Below are positions 23,315 to 36,189 of a stretch of DNA of 64,000 nt, piece by piece. The position numbers and the translations under genes were made by a program. This stretch comes from Sepioteuthis lessoniana (lineage: Eukaryota > Mollusca > Cephalopoda > Myopsida > Loliginidae): positions 69,501 through 133,500 of the forward strand of contig CAUZXS010000171.1 in assembly GCA_963585895.1 (NCBI GenBank), in the 5' to 3' direction. The notes beneath the pieces were generated by a model. The model was not told the origin of the DNA and searched no databases. It was given only the letters and a program-made list of their open reading frames with translations. Position 1 is the stretch's first letter. Each line of letters begins with the position of its first letter.

Positions 23315-23992
23315 TGTTGTATATTGACCTTCGACCCGACCAAACATGCCATTCCAAAGTGATGCACCGGAAGGAAGTGACACATTCCGATGACAGTTAT
23401 GAGAAGAAATCGCGGAGGCGGGCTTGGCTGACAAAATGGGACAAGGTAAAATCCCATGGTACACTCATAGACCAATGCACCGGAAGAGAGTGACCTGTGA
23501 ACTGCATGACAGTTATTTCCGCTTGATGACGATCAAACATGCCATTCCAAAGATTGAGTGGGCGATTGAACTATTATATAACTCGGTGAAGACAGGAAGT
23601 CAGGTAGTTGGAGATCAGATGAGTTAGGAACAAGATGTGGTAGAGAAAGCCACCACCCGGCAGAAGGGGCCTTTGGACCCCTGGTATAGTTTTGGAGACC
23701 AGTTGGTGAGAAGATGCTGGAATGAGAACAAGTCCTAGAGAGGCTGGGCTCCCAGGTCCCCGGTTGAGCAGTCCAGGAGAACGAGAATGACACAAGGCTA
23801 TGTCTGGAGGGGCTAGGGAGGTCAATATATTGCAGTTCTGTTCGGTCCCCAACTACCTCTCACACGCAAACCTTACAATAAAGTGAGAGGTATATTTTTT
23901 TAAAAGATGTCTTTGCTCGTCTTATTCATTGCATCAATATGTATTCTGCATGTATATGTATATATATGCATATTTATGATGGTGACTATACA
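23315..23992 (+). mobile_element. Solo LTR, family L1LTR of this window (copy 1)
   Basis: Begins tgttgtatattgacc and ends gtgactataca (TG...CA). Homologous along its length to the LTR at 36190-36946 and to the minus-strand one at 53582-54131: catgccattccaaag, accggaaggaagtgacac, cggttgagca, gttcggtccccaact. Contains a TATA-like attatataac (about 23572) and aataaa (about 23877). No clean target duplication is visible because the left side is (GATA)n. No internal region or coding sequence adjoins it. Confidence 0.75.
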
Positions 23993-24182
23993 ACTATAGA
24001 TAGATGTTGTTTGTTCTGTATGAGTGAACAAACAGTTGAACGTACACATTTTAAAATTACTACATAACAACTAATTTCTAAAATATAAGTTTTACTGCTA
24101 TTCATTTTGTATTTGTCATAATTCAAATAGAAATTGGCAGTTAATGGTGATAACGTCAATATTTTATAATTATCATTCACTG

Positions 24183-24390
24183 TTGGAGAAATGGGGACGA
24201 ACTCATACTTCTGTGGACCCTTCACGTGGACGAGCAAAAGCAGGACTACCAGCTAGAACTTATATACAACAGCTCTGTGCTGATACGGGATGTATCCTTG
24301 AAGACCTACCAGGAGCGATGGTCAATAGAGACGGGTGGTGAGAGAGGGTCAGGGAGATCCATGCTGGCAGCCTGACATGATGATGATGAT
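24183..24390 (+). mobile_element. LINE-1 of this window, 5'-truncated 3' end
   Basis: Matches the last ~200 bp of the LINE: the frame reads RAKAGLPARTYIQQLCADTG, followed by the acatgatgatgatgat end with a (TGA)n tail. Typical 5' truncation. Confidence 0.85.
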
Positions 24391-24856
24391 TATTGTTGCA
24401 AACAACTGGTTTCTGTTATATTGTAGTAAAGTGGATTCCTTCATATGAAATAGGGTCATGCATTTCTTCTTACCGTGAGTCGTAAAATTCGTTATAATAA
24501 CCGGTGTCAAGAGATTTTTAGAATTTTAAAATTTTGGTGGGACTTTTCAGTAAAAACGTGCCCCCCACCGCCCAGATCATTCAATAGAATTAGGTCAAAG
24601 AAAATCATGTTTTCTTATATTACCAAAATTTCGAATACACAGTCGTATGTGAATAAGTACTTCAGAAAATAAATTAAAATAAAGTTGTGTTTGATTAATT
24701 TTCTTTTGAATTATTGTATCTGATCTTGCTGAATAACTTTCTGAAATTACTGCTCGATGCATTTCAACTCTAATCTTGAACCAGCAAAATTTAGGAAAAG
24801 TTAGCATATATATATATATATATAAGAAATGCGGAACCAAACCTGCAAGTCTTAGT
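24391..24856. other. AT-rich DNA, no gene seen
   Basis: (TA)n at 24807-24823. The stretch at 24836-24877 is a near palindrome formed by the SINE B target site and its tail. Confidence 0.5.
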
Positions 24857-24868
24857 AGACTAGCAGGT

Positions 24869-25109
24869 TTGGTTTGGTTTGGTCTCTTTGTTTAATGGCA
24901 TATCAACCTTTGTAGGTTATTTAATGCCAAAGCCATTCTCCTAGAAGAACAGCAGTGATGCTATTTAACCCATAGCTGGGAGGATAAGGGGGTTCATACC
25001 TTTCCCAAGAGTATTTGCCCGAAAGTGAACGTAATAGTGCAACTGGAGTACGAACTCGCTTACCGCGATTCCACATCGCTTTAACCATGACACCACGAGG
25101 ACACCCCCA
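24869..25109 (-). mobile_element. SINE B, complete, 12-bp target duplication
   Basis: Best reference copy of the family (241 bp). On the minus strand: tRNA-like head with A box (tcgtggtgtcatggttaaag) and B-box-like gagttcgtactcc, then the core (aatactcttgggaaaggt, tcctcccagctatggg), then the tail ggcattaaataacctacaaa and gttgatatgccattaaac with a short (CCAAA) end. The flanks agactagcaggt at 24857-24868 and 25110-25121 are a perfect 12-bp target-site duplication. Confidence 0.9.
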
Positions 25110-25121
25110 AGACTAGCAGGT

Positions 25122-28100
25122 GTAAAACTAAAAATTATCATAAATATGGACACTAAAAGACCGTTACCTTAAGTTCAATGTGTTGTGCAAAATCATCAGA
25201 TGAAGATGCGAGAAAAGTGATGAAACAAGCGTCTAAGTAGTGGAGAGGTATATTCACATTTTAAGATGTTAGCATAAATGATATTCGCACGAAAAAAATC
25301 ATTTAGAGCAAACTGAATAAACGAGAAGAAATTATGCAATTAGTCAGGGAAAGATAAAAGGTGCAAATCTCTCATAATAAAATGGAATAATGCAAGCAAA
25401 AAAGCGCAGGTTTATAAAGGAAGTGATATAAACAGAAGATTTCATCTAGAAGAAAAATTATGCATCCTAAGACATGCTGGAAACAAACTGCTGAAAAAAA
25501 ATAGCTGAACAAAAGAAGTGAATTGATATCTAAGTGTTGGCATAATAACAGATTTTAAATGGCACTCGAACCTGAAAAACTTTATAATTTATTCTCTTTT
25601 TTTTTTTTTTGACCGCCTTAAATACATTTCAATTCAACATTCTTTAAGTCATTCATACGTTGGGCAAGGCCCCAATTTTGCATGGAACTGAAAATAATCC
25701 TGATAGAATGTGAATGTATAAAAAACAATCTTGATGGTTTATTGATGTATTACCGCGAAGAACCAACTACTTCTGCATTTGTACAACTCAAACTTTTTTT
25801 CAGGTAATTATATTTCCAAAAAAATAGATATTTTGAGTCTCCAGGGGATAGTTTAAAGAAATTGAATAAACATTAGGGGATTATCTGATTTTTGAAAATA
25901 GAAACATTTCTGCAATTGTATTTCTAACAAATCATCATTTTCATAAAGTTAAACGTTCAATAAATTTGTGATACAACGAAACTAACAGTGATTACGCACG
26001 AGAGGAATTTTACATGTCTTTCAAAGCTTTATTATCACCTTATAATCCAGCTATCTTATCAGCTTCATATTATAATGCAATGGTTGTATAGCCATAATTA
26101 TATCAATAACAACAATGATAATACAAATACAGGCAGTACGAACGAGTTTATTTCTGTCTACTTTAAGTCCTTGGCGACACGAGAAGAGAGACACAAATCA
26201 TAAAAGCCTATGCTAACCATATTACACTGCACCCACACACACGCGCGCGCGCACGGTGCATCTTGTGGTGTCTACGATCTCAACTCAGCTCTTCCAGTCG
26301 AAACCCAAACTAATCTGCGTTGATCAGATTCGAAAAACCCAACTGCGTGCCTCAACGGTCGAACTTCAACTACCCGTCTTTTCAAAATCTTCAGATTCTC
26401 AGAGCCGTCTGTTCCGAGCGTGACCTCAACCACCCACTCAGTTCACTCCAACGCTCATTAAACCTCATTTCTTGTCTGGGGGTTTATTATGAAAGATGAT
26501 AATTGTTAAATCGTCTCTATGCAGGCGTAAGAGTATACCATGTGACTATCCCACCTGAACTAAGAGATACCGAGTAGTTCAAAGCCTTACCAAACCAAAA
26601 AATAAAATATAATTATTGAAAAAGGATTAGTATTAAAAAATCCTAATCTTAATTATTTAACACAATTAGCTGTGGGGATTAACAATGCTATCTACGAACA
26701 ACTGTCCAAATCTTTGATCAGAGATGTTATAAAAATAGCTCCTCATTCGACTTCATGATTATATTATTGTGAAAGTTTTAATAGCTATGATGAATTGAGT
26801 AGCTATAATGATTCTGCAGCTCTTACATATCTAACCGAGAATATAGGCTCCGGATGTGTATATATATATATATATATATATAATCTCTGCTTTACTAACA
26901 ATATACGTCAAAAGTACAACCCTATCCAAATATATATCAAATAAAAGAAGAAATGGTCAAATCTGCCATGATAAAATGCATTATTGTGAAAAGATGCACA
27001 AGTTTACGATTGAGGTGATAAGTGCTGAAGATTATGTCTGGAAGAAAAACTATCGTGCAAAAAGAAACTGTTGAACAAAAGAAACAAATCGATGCCTAAA
27101 TGTAGATATGTGAATAAATTTCTATTAATGACCACCTGACTAATTCATTATTTACTCTTCTTTATTTTGACTAATGATTATTGAATTAGTCAGACAGTAA
27201 ATCTCTCTCTCTCCCTCTCTCCCTCTCTCTCTTTGTTTTTCTCTTTATATATATATATATATATATTTAACCTCATGTGTGAGTCACCGGTACTTACATT
27301 AAACCACATAACTATATACCACAGCATGAATACGGTAGATTTGCAACTCTTTCGTATTTTTAATCAAATGATTGTGCCCAGCACATAAAATTTCTATTAA
27401 CACACTTCTAGAGTCAATAATTATAATATTGTTTAGATTTTATACCTGATGTGTAATAATAGCATTGAACACTATTTTCTGAAAATTTTTCTTATTCGCA
27501 TTTATTTTTTAGCGTTTTATTACATCTATCTCCTAATAACTTGGTCGAACACGAGAAAATTACGGTAAACCTTTATTAAAGAAATGGCAATTCTAAATTT
27601 TCGATAGAAAAAAATCTTGCACCTAACCAGCACTGATACAAGCTCATAATAACAGAAAAATAAAAATTTTATTGAATATATAAGATGGAAAATTTACTGT
27701 TTATGATGCAAAACGGACAATTCCTATTGTTTCGAAACGAAAAAAAAAGGTCCTCACCAACGATCTGATTCGGTGACATTTGAAAAAAAATCTTCTGCAT
27801 AGTAAATAATTCAAAATAATTGAATTAAACAAGAAAATCCAAAAAAGAAATACAGAGGGACACAAAAGAAAATCAGATGATTCAAAAAGTATTCGTGAAA
27901 GCTGAAAAATATTATAATTTTTACGAAATGGGTAAAAACGAATGCAAAATATTAATGAACAAATCGGGAATGAAACTTTACAAAAACGAAGCAAATAATT
28001 GGAAAAATGAATTAAACACAGAAGCTGGTAACATTGCGGTTAGATTGAATACAAACAACTGCCTTTACAAATTGCAAAAATGCATAACTTTTATTACTAT

Positions 28101-28529
28101 CAGGGATCATTAGGAGAAATCCAATATCTCTCACAGATGTCTTATAATGGAATGTGCATCAAATTATATCCACTGTCAGAGTGGAAGGTTTACTTTCTCT
28201 TGCTATCTTTTATGAAATGCGATGTCAATGATCCAAACATTTAAGTTGCTTTAGTTGCCACTTAATTGAAATGCCACTTTAATTGAAATCATCAAAAACA
28301 ACCAGTCTTTTTCGTTGCTCTTCCTATGAAACAAAAGTAATATTCGAACCATTTTTTCAAGCAAATTATTTCGCTGTTTAATCTATTACAAGTTTATGCA
28401 AGACACATTAGGTTTTAAAATAGGGTTGGTAGGCTGGTTGATTTGTTGGCTTTAAGTCATGTAAACTTTAGATCTGTTATTTAATTCCGAAGCCATTTTT
28501 TTACATAGGATATCAAATATTTGATAATT
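25122..28529. other. Long AT-rich stretch without a recognisable gene
   Basis: Contents: (TA)n at 26857-26882, (CT)n(TA)n at 27198-27266, a CA/CG repeat at 26232-26252, and a GC-richer patch at 26255-26480 with no open frame of note. Small frames at 25988, 26856, 27701 and 27877 have no support. A decayed SINE B tail may lie at 28448-28500. Confidence 0.5.
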
Positions 28530-29594
28530 ATAATCCACAGAGGAAAAATGAAACTAATCCTACTAGCATACGGTCTACCAAAAGAAACCGTAGCAGCAAT
28601 AATGATCCTCTACAGAAACACAAAATTGAAAGTACGTTCACCAGATGGAGACACGGAATACTTCGACATTGTTGCAGGAGTACTACAAGACACGCTAGCC
28701 CCATACCTCTTTATCATCTGTCTAGACTACGTGCTTAGAACTTCGATCGACAAAATCAGAGAACATGGCTTCGAGCTGACTAAGAAAAGAAGCAAAAGGT
28801 ACCCCGCAAAAACAATCACAGACGCCGACTACGTTGATGACTTAGCGTTACTGGCGAATACGCCTAATCAAGCAGAGACACTACTGCATAGTTTGGAACG
28901 AGCTGCAGCAGGCATTGGCCTCCATGTCAATGCGCACAAAACTGAATATATGTGTTACAACCAAACGGGCAACATTACCACACTAGATGGAGCCTCTCTG
29001 AGGCTAGTGGACAAATTCACCTACCTAGGAAGTAGCGCCTCATCAACAGAAAACGACATCGACGCACGACTGACGAAAGCATGGACGGCTATAGATAGGC
29101 TCTCAATCATATGGAAATCAGACCTGACCGATGAAATGAAGCGCAGTTTCTTCCAGGCAGCGATTGTGTCGATACTGCTATATGGATGCACTACATGGAC
29201 GCTAGCCAAAGGGCTGGAGAAGAAACTTGACGGCAACTACACAAGAATGTTGAGAGCAATATTGAACAAGTCCTGGCGACAACACCCCACGAGACGCCAA
29301 CTGTACGGCCACTTGCCTCCGATCACGAAAACTATACAAGTTAGACGAGCCAGACACGCGGGACACTGCTGGAGAAGCAAGGACGAGCTCGTAAGTGACG
29401 TACTCCTATGGACCCCCACATATGGCCAAGCAAAAGCAGGACGACCAGCCCGAACTTACATACAGCAGCTATGTGAGGACACAGGATGTAACCCACAAGA
29501 CCTGCCGGAGGCGATGAATGATAGGGAAAAGTGGCGAGAGATGGTCAAGGATATCCGTGCTGGCGGCACGACATGATGATGATGATGATGATGA
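28530..29594 (+). pseudogene. LINE-1 of this window, 5'-truncated RT and C-terminal domain
   Basis: Open frame of about 349 LINE codons, starting at the residue equivalent to 37400 in the longer copy (IHRGKMKLILLAYG). Reverse transcriptase motifs: LQ-DTLAP, where the Gly codon present in the longer copy (LQGDTLAP) has been deleted, and ADYVDDLALLAN with the catalytic Asp pair intact. The C-terminal part has RRARHAGHCWRSKDE and KAGRPARTYIQQLC. The frame ends ...GGTT with TGA at 29574-29576, which is also the first unit of the (TGA)n tail. The apparent start ATG upstream is chance sequence. There is no frameshift in 1 kb, so this is younger than the copy at 20-23 kb. It cannot be active: it lacks endonuclease, N terminus and the motif Gly. 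Confidence 0.9.
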
Positions 29595-29799
29595 TAATCA
29601 TTTAAATAAGAAATAGTTTCGTGCAACTATTCTAGATACAGATATTTTTGTGCTCTGAATCTCAAGAATTCCTATCAAATATAAATAACTCTCAAGATTG
29701 CTCTTTATTGATAATGACCTTTTCGTTCACACAGTTATTTGGTTTTAAGATTTTCTTATTTAATGTCTATAATTTTCCAATCGAGCTATTTGACACGTG

Positions 29800-30425
29800 G
29801 CCCTCCAAATCCTGGTTTTGAGTTTAGCAAGTTGTCCCTCTATTAGACTAGATCTGCCTTTCTCGAAGGCAACAAATTCTAGTTTGATCTACCATTTACC
29901 CATAGCTGTAGGGAGATAAGGTTAGTACATACATTTCCCCTAGACATTTTTTTTCTTTTTTGGAATCAATAAATAATGGAATTTCTAACTATGGTAGACA
30001 TTTTCCTGGACCTCTCCTCGAACTGTGAATTTAATTTTAAAGACAGTTTTCAAAAATCAAAATGTACAAAACAATTGGATTTCTTTTTTCTTTTTTTTTT
30101 GCGAATAGATTATAATATTTTTGGAAAAAGATGCCAAATCAGATATAAAACATAAATAATTATGACGATTAAGAAATAATGGTGAGAAAATGATTTAAGA
30201 GGGCTCCTTTGAGAATTATTCAATAAAGAACTTAACAAAATTTGATCTGTTTGTAGATATTGTATAGTGAATAGATTCTGTGCAAAGACTTCTTTGAAAA
30301 AAGACAAATTTCAGAAGATATCAAAAAAGAGAAATACCCAAATAAATAATAAATTCTCGTCCATAATTTGAACTCGGGCCATCGACTTCAAGCTGATAAT
30401 TATTAGCCAACTAATGCCTCCTTAA
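29800..30425 (-). mobile_element. SINE D remnants, possibly one copy split by AT-rich DNA
   Basis: 29800-29948 matches the tail and core on the minus strand (plus-strand words ctaccatttacccatagctg, catttcccctagac). 30345-30425 carries a head-like piece with gaactcgggccatcgac. About 400 bp of AT-rich sequence separates them. Linking the two pieces is inference. Confidence 0.4.
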
Positions 30426-31252
30426 ATTCTTATTAAGTATTCCTCAAAATACAACTACATTCCTTTTTTGCAAAACATTTCTCGTGTGTTCGATATTGTT
30501 TTAGCCCTCAAACTCAGATAAATAGATAGATACGTGTGATTGATATAATCGTTATTGTCGCGATAAATGGATTTGGTGAGCTGATTTCAAATTTGAACTG
30601 AGACGGTTTGTGTTCGCTTTGCAAATAATAATTTTCGGATAGGTACATCGCATCTCTCTTTCCTTTTTCAATTGGAAAAATAGTTGGTACCCAATGTACG
30701 AGAACGATTTCTATTTCAAAACCAGATAAGCATAGAACAAGCAATTCGCTACCGAAAATACTATTTACGAAAGACATCACGACCGTTTGTTCTACAAAGA
30801 AATTTACAGAATGCACCATATATATATATATATATATATATATATGGGAGACAAAGAGAGAAATTGATAGAGAGATGATCGGCAGATAGACTGTGAGGGA
30901 AACATTAAGTACAAAAAAAAATCTAATTTTTGAAAAAAGTATTGATTTAAAAAATCCTACTTGATTATCTAATATTGCAAAAATGAAAATAATTTAGCCA
31001 ACAAACTTCCGTTTAAATTCTTTCCCGATTTAGGGGTGTTTTGTTGTTTTGTACTTTTATTCTGTCGCCATGCTAAAGTGATGCTTTTGAAAATGTCTTA
31101 TATGTAAAAAAGTCATTCAAAAATCAACAAATATTCAAGATTTAAGAGATGATCATACCAAACAATGGGTTCTTCCCCCCAAAGTAAATAATCAATACCA
31201 GTCACTCCTTGAAAAGTAATGTTTGATGTCGGGAAGTAATAATTTTAAATTA

Positions 31253-31296
<44 letters not shown>

Positions 31297-31328
31297 ATTT
31301 ACCTAGTCCTCCACATGAGCAGAATGCA
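30426..31328. other. AT-rich DNA, no gene seen
   Basis: (TA)n at about 30820-30845 and (TA)n(GT)n at 31254-31297. No gene supported. Confidence 0.5.
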
Positions 31329-31575
31329 AGACATGGTCAATTTCTGAGCGAAGTTCAACAGGTTTTAATTCAGGTTTTCCTTCTCTTAGACCGATTGCCA
31401 TCATGAGGTTAAAGAATTCAGGCTGCCCTACTATTTATCCATAGTTGGAGAGGGAATAATTGTATTGATACGTTTCCCAAAAGAATTAGCGCAATGTGGA
31501 ATACAGACTCGACAAGGAATTGAACTCGGTACGCTGGATCCATTTCCTACGACAATAACCATTACACCACAATCA
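31329..31575 (-). mobile_element. SINE D, nearly complete
   Basis: Minus strand: tRNA-like head with A box tgtggtgtaatggttattg and B box gagttcaattcc, core (plus strand gatacgtttcccaaaag, ctatttatccatagttgg), and the D tail (plus strand tggtcaatttctgagcg, agttcaacaggttttaattc). Confidence 0.8.
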
Positions 31576-32434
31576 ACTCCATTTGTGTACGTGCACATGT
31601 GAGTGTGTGAGTGTGTGTGTGTGTGAGGAAGAAGGGAATCGAGTCTAAAAATAATGCTGTGACGATGTTGAAATTTCAAAATCAAAACTGAAGAAGGAAG
31701 CTCCAGCATCAAACCTCTGCTGACTCGTAAAGAAAAATCAAAGACTGACCGTTTGTATTGTCATGAGTTAACTTTTGTCACTGGTCTGTAGCAATGTAGA
31801 CATATGGAGTGACATGTAACACTATAAGGATGTCTAAAAACTGAAATACACAGATTATCTTAGTCTGTTAATTAAAGTTTCATGTGGATCACATAATCAT
31901 CAGACTATTTCCATCCGATAGGTAATCCATATGACTTCAAATAACGGACTTAAATAATATAGATATTTCCGTTTTTAGACCTGTTCCACCATAGAAGCAT
32001 CGAGCGTTTTCATACATTTTTCTTATTTGCATATAGAGAGAGTCCCAAAATACATGGGACTCGTGTGACCGCTTATAACTTTTCTCATAAGAATGTTGTG
32101 TTCTTTTTTCGTTTCAGATTGGAAAATAATAAACTATAACAAGTATTAATTCTTGATCACAATTTCTTTGACAAGGGAAGAAAAATATTTTGAGTCAATT
32201 TATTTGAACATAAAATCATTCAAAACAGTCTCAAAGTAGATGCAACTCATTAATGCAATAATAATGTATTACTGAGACAAAAACCTAAAATAAATATTGC
32301 ATGTCCTGGAAGCTTACATATTATAATTATTGCAAAAATCATTGATTAGATGTTTCTTGCTCAATGGATGCATTTTTTACAGGATGTGTTCCAAATGACC
32401 GGCATTGCGCTCGTCTCAAAAATAGACACCCTGA

Positions 32435-32435
<1 letters not shown>
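31576..32435. other. AT-rich DNA, no gene seen
   Basis: Short (GT)n at 31599-31625. Nothing else recognisable. Confidence 0.5.
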
Positions 32436-32514
<79 letters not shown>

Positions 32515-32522
32515 GTGTGTGT
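32436..32522. repeat. (TA)n(TG)n microsatellite
   Basis: Long TA run followed by TG run. Confidence 0.95.
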
Positions 32523-33213
32523 TTAGTAAAACTATTATTATTTAAGAATGTTTGGGTAATTTATAGCTGGCTCTCACAAAATATATCAATCTACGTGATG
32601 GTTTTTTATTGTAATTATCTTTAGTTTTTATTTATTCACAAACGTCACCGTTAAAATGTTTTACATCTATCTCAACACCAACTCTTTTCTTTTCTATTTT
32701 TTCAGTTGCATTTGTTTCTTCTCAAATTTCATTTCTGCAAAGAAACCTTTATTAATTTCCTCCCACACAGACAGTTTCGTGACCATAAGTGGCCATTGAT
32801 TATCTCTTTTCCCAGCAGCAGAGTATCCGGATAATCTCTCCCGCTTATTTCCTTAAAAAGCCAAATTTATTAAGTTAACCAATTTCTTCCACCAAAATCT
32901 AATCCTGCAATGGTACAAGTGAAATCATTGAATAAGTAAATGAAAAATGCTGATTCTAATTGTAACGTTCTATCTCGGGATTCTATGATTTTTGTTTTAT
33001 CTTATTTTTCAACAGACGAAGGCTTATTACAAATCTGATCCCTATTTACAAAGTCAAGCTGAGGTTCAATATACTGAAAACGCAATTGAACGATAAGTCA
33101 TCAACCTAAAGCAGTCAATGTTTTTGATGTACTTCAAGATTAAATAAAATATTTGCCCATCATAAGAAACTAAACCCGATTCTTTAAAATAAGTTTTCAA
33201 TCTCTTTCTCTCA

Positions 33214-33273
<60 letters not shown>

Positions 33274-33540
33274 TTCAAATCAGTAAATCCGCAGTAGGGC
33301 CTAATTCCAATCAGGACAAACAAAATATTCAGAAATAGAATATTAAATTTAAATAATCCTGGTAAAGAGCTCAATGTAAATAAAATCCAGAGCAAATTAT
33401 TTAAAAAAAAACAACAATCGGTCACATTCATTCATTTACTTATTTATTAAGAATATTCATTATCATGTTAATGTGACTGATTATGGTTTTTTTTTGGAAA
33501 AAAATATAATGTCATCCTCAGAGAGACTGTTTAGTAGTAT
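32523..33540. other. AT-rich DNA with one (TA)n
   Basis: (TA)n at 33217-33268. No gene seen. Confidence 0.5.
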
Positions 33541-33660
33541 CACAACTCTTCAGTATTGTTAGACACGCTGGACGCTCCAAGTTGGGAATGAAACCCACCT
33601 AACTTTACGTTAGACTGATAACTAACCGTTCAACCATTTCGGTGACCTACGTCAGCTTGG
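33541..33660 (-). mobile_element. tRNA-like SINE head of another type
   Basis: On the minus strand an A-box-like ggtcaccgaaatggttgaac and a B-box-like gggtttcattccc lie about 45 bp apart, the spacing of a tRNA-derived pol III promoter. No acceptor-stem pairing was confirmed, and the body does not match families A, B or D. SINE head or tRNA relic. Confidence 0.45.
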
Positions 33661-33977
33661 GAATTTAACGTATTTACTATTAACTTTCGTTTGTTTACAT
33701 TTTACGCTATCGGATACCGGAGTGTACAATTTGTTAGAAGAGCTTTTGTATTAAGCGAGTGGCAGACAAATGATTCCTTCGCCAGAGTGCTCAACCTCCG
33801 GGAGAGAAGTGTCAAGAAAAATGGAAATGAATTTCTTAGTATCATCAGGACAATGTTAATATATAATACTATATCTTGATATAAAAAAAATGAATGATGC
33901 TGTATCTTAATATGAAAAATAGAAACATTTAACGATGGTAGATAGTTTGACTACAAATGAAATCACCCTCTAAATAC

Positions 33978-34046
<69 letters not shown>

Positions 34047-34452
34047 GTGGCAATAGCTTCAGACTGAATCTAAAAGAATATTTATGCATCCTCGAATACG
34101 CTGAAAACAAATTGCCGAAAAAAAACGTTAATCTTCTGTGCCAATACTACCTGACCCTGACCAATTCTATGATTAATTAGCCTTTGTTTCATCCTATTTT
34201 TTTCGTATGAATATCGCATGTAATAACATCTTATATACCTCATGTTTTGTAGACGCTTGATTAGCCCCTTTTTTAGATTTCCGTCTGATAGCTGCGAACA
34301 CAACATGGTATCTCAATTAACTGATTTCTAGAGACTATAATGATTATATATTTAAAGTTTAAAAAAAAAAATTCAGTACCAGTGAAAGTCTGACGAAAGT
34401 ACCTTAATCTTGGACTTTAACTAAGTTAAAACTTTAGAAAACTTACCCCCCC
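33661..34452. other. AT-rich DNA with a long (TA)n
   Basis: (TA)n at 33980-34043. The open frame at 33691-33879 has no domain support. Confidence 0.5.
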
Positions 34453-34663
34453 CTTTTTTTTACGTACACATGGGAAGCAGCATGATGTACGTAAAGGTAT
34501 TTGAATGAACCATTGGGCGACCAAACTCAATACCTAAACGGGTCCTGGACGTGAGTTTGACGACTTTACGCTCAGGATCGTTAGTTCGATCGGGGAACTA
34601 CTGCTGCTCCTCTATAAGAGTGGTTTCTATAGAAGAGAATAAAACAGCCATCGAAAGATAACC

Positions 34664-35802
34664 ATGACCCACACTCAAACCACATACACAAACCGCATCG
34701 CTCTTCGTGCGGGTAAAAAAGGGGCACGTCTTGCTGAGGTTGGAGCCCTGGCCTCAGTGTTCGAAAAATCAGCTACAGAGCTCAAACGATCAAAACTACT
34801 AAAATGCAAGCAAACACTACAGATAGCCACATTTAACGTAAGAGCCTTAAATAGAATAGGACAACGACCAGAGCTAATCGCATCGGCCGTAGAACATAAG
34901 ATTGACATAATATGCATACAAGAACACAGATACACGCACACCGAAGATATCAAATATCACGAAACTGACAATGAATGGTCGCTCGTCACTGTATCCGCAT
35001 GGAAAAACTCTGTCAACGCCGCAGTAGGAGGGGTAGGATTACTTATAGGACCTAGAGCATTAAAAACGCTAAATAGCATTGAGAAAATACAACCTAGAAT
35101 GATGGCAGCTACTTTTAACGGTAACCCCAGAGCAACAATCAGCTCCTGCTACAGCCCTACCAATGTTAGTGAAGAAACTGAACTAGTCACCTTCTACGAT
35201 GAGTTATCTTCATTAGTGCGTGACATCCCGAAACACAACATGTTAGTCATTGGCGGAGACATTAATGCCCAAATCGGGAAAAACGGAAACAACAAATACA
35301 GCCTCCACAACACGTCAAATAGGAATGGGCAACATCTAACAGATTTCATGATAGAAAATAGATTAGCATGCCTCAATACAAACTACCAAAAAAGGAAGGG
35401 CAAACTATGGACATACACTTACGCAAACAATACTAAAGCTCAGATAGACTACGTCCTTATAAACAAGAAATGGAAAAATAGTGCAATGAATTGAGAGGCA
35501 TACTCCTCTTTCGAGGGTGTGTCCACCGATCACCGAATAGTCACGGCGAAAATACGGTTAAGCCTACGAAAAAACGCCAAACGAACAGCGACCACCAAAC
35601 ACTATGACTGGGCCCTATTGAACAACAGAGATATAAGAGATAAATACGTATTAGAATTGAAAAACAGATTCGAAACACTACAAGAAAAGACGGAAAAAAG
35701 TACACCAAACGACGAATATGAAAATCTCGTCAATGTGCACCTCGAGGCAGCAGCGAAATGCATTCCAACAAAATTCAAAACTAAATATAGAGTCCCATGG
35801 GA
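34664..35802 (+). pseudogene. LINE endonuclease domain with an internal stop
   Basis: AP-endonuclease-like domain that would nick target DNA. Motifs in order: LQIATFNVRAL, IICIQEHRY (catalytic Glu), SCYSPT, VIGGDINAQIG (GDxNA-type), AQIDYVLINKKW, and STDHRIVTAKI (terminal Asp-His). The reading frame is interrupted once by TGA at 35492-35494, between the IDYVL and TDH motifs; the same frame continues on both sides, so a single nonsense change removes the last active-site motif from the product. The first Met (MTHTQTTYTNR) is a plausible original start. Confidence 0.85.
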
Positions 35803-36189
35803 AACTTTAGGGTGAGAGAAAAACGTGCACTAGTGAAAACAGCCTCCAAAAACTATCGAAAAAACCCAACAAACACAAATGCCTTAAAACTAAAAACGGC
35901 ACAATATCAATTAGCAGGCATATATATAAAGGAACAGACAGAATACATTCAAAATCAGATAGATAAGATTAGAGACTTGATGGAAGATAGACAACCTAGG
36001 ATAGCCTGGCAACAATAAACGAAGTGAGTAGAAGAAAGAACACAGCCAAAGCAAAACTGAAAGCAGCAAACCAACAAGACAGAATAAAACTGTGGAAACA
36101 GCACTTCGAAAACCTACTTGGAAACCCACCGAAAATAACACATGAACCAATCACCAGATTAATTAGTAAACAATTAGACATTAAACTAG
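35803..36189 (+). pseudogene. LINE linker between endonuclease and RT, two frameshifts
   Basis: Continues the LINE frame after a shift near 35805 (VREKRALVKTASKNYRK) and a second near 36012 (single-base loss inside IAWQ-INEVSRRKN). Lys/Gln-rich, probably helical. Interrupted at 36189 by the LTR target site ctag. Confidence 0.8.

Noticed and set aside
23424..23852. Three frames on both strands over the LTR at 23.3-24.0 kb
   Set aside because: No similarity between the corresponding frames of the three LTR copies, so not coding.
26232..26480. CpG-island promoter
   Set aside because: A CA/CG dinucleotide run followed by a modestly GC-richer patch; too short, and no adjacent gene.
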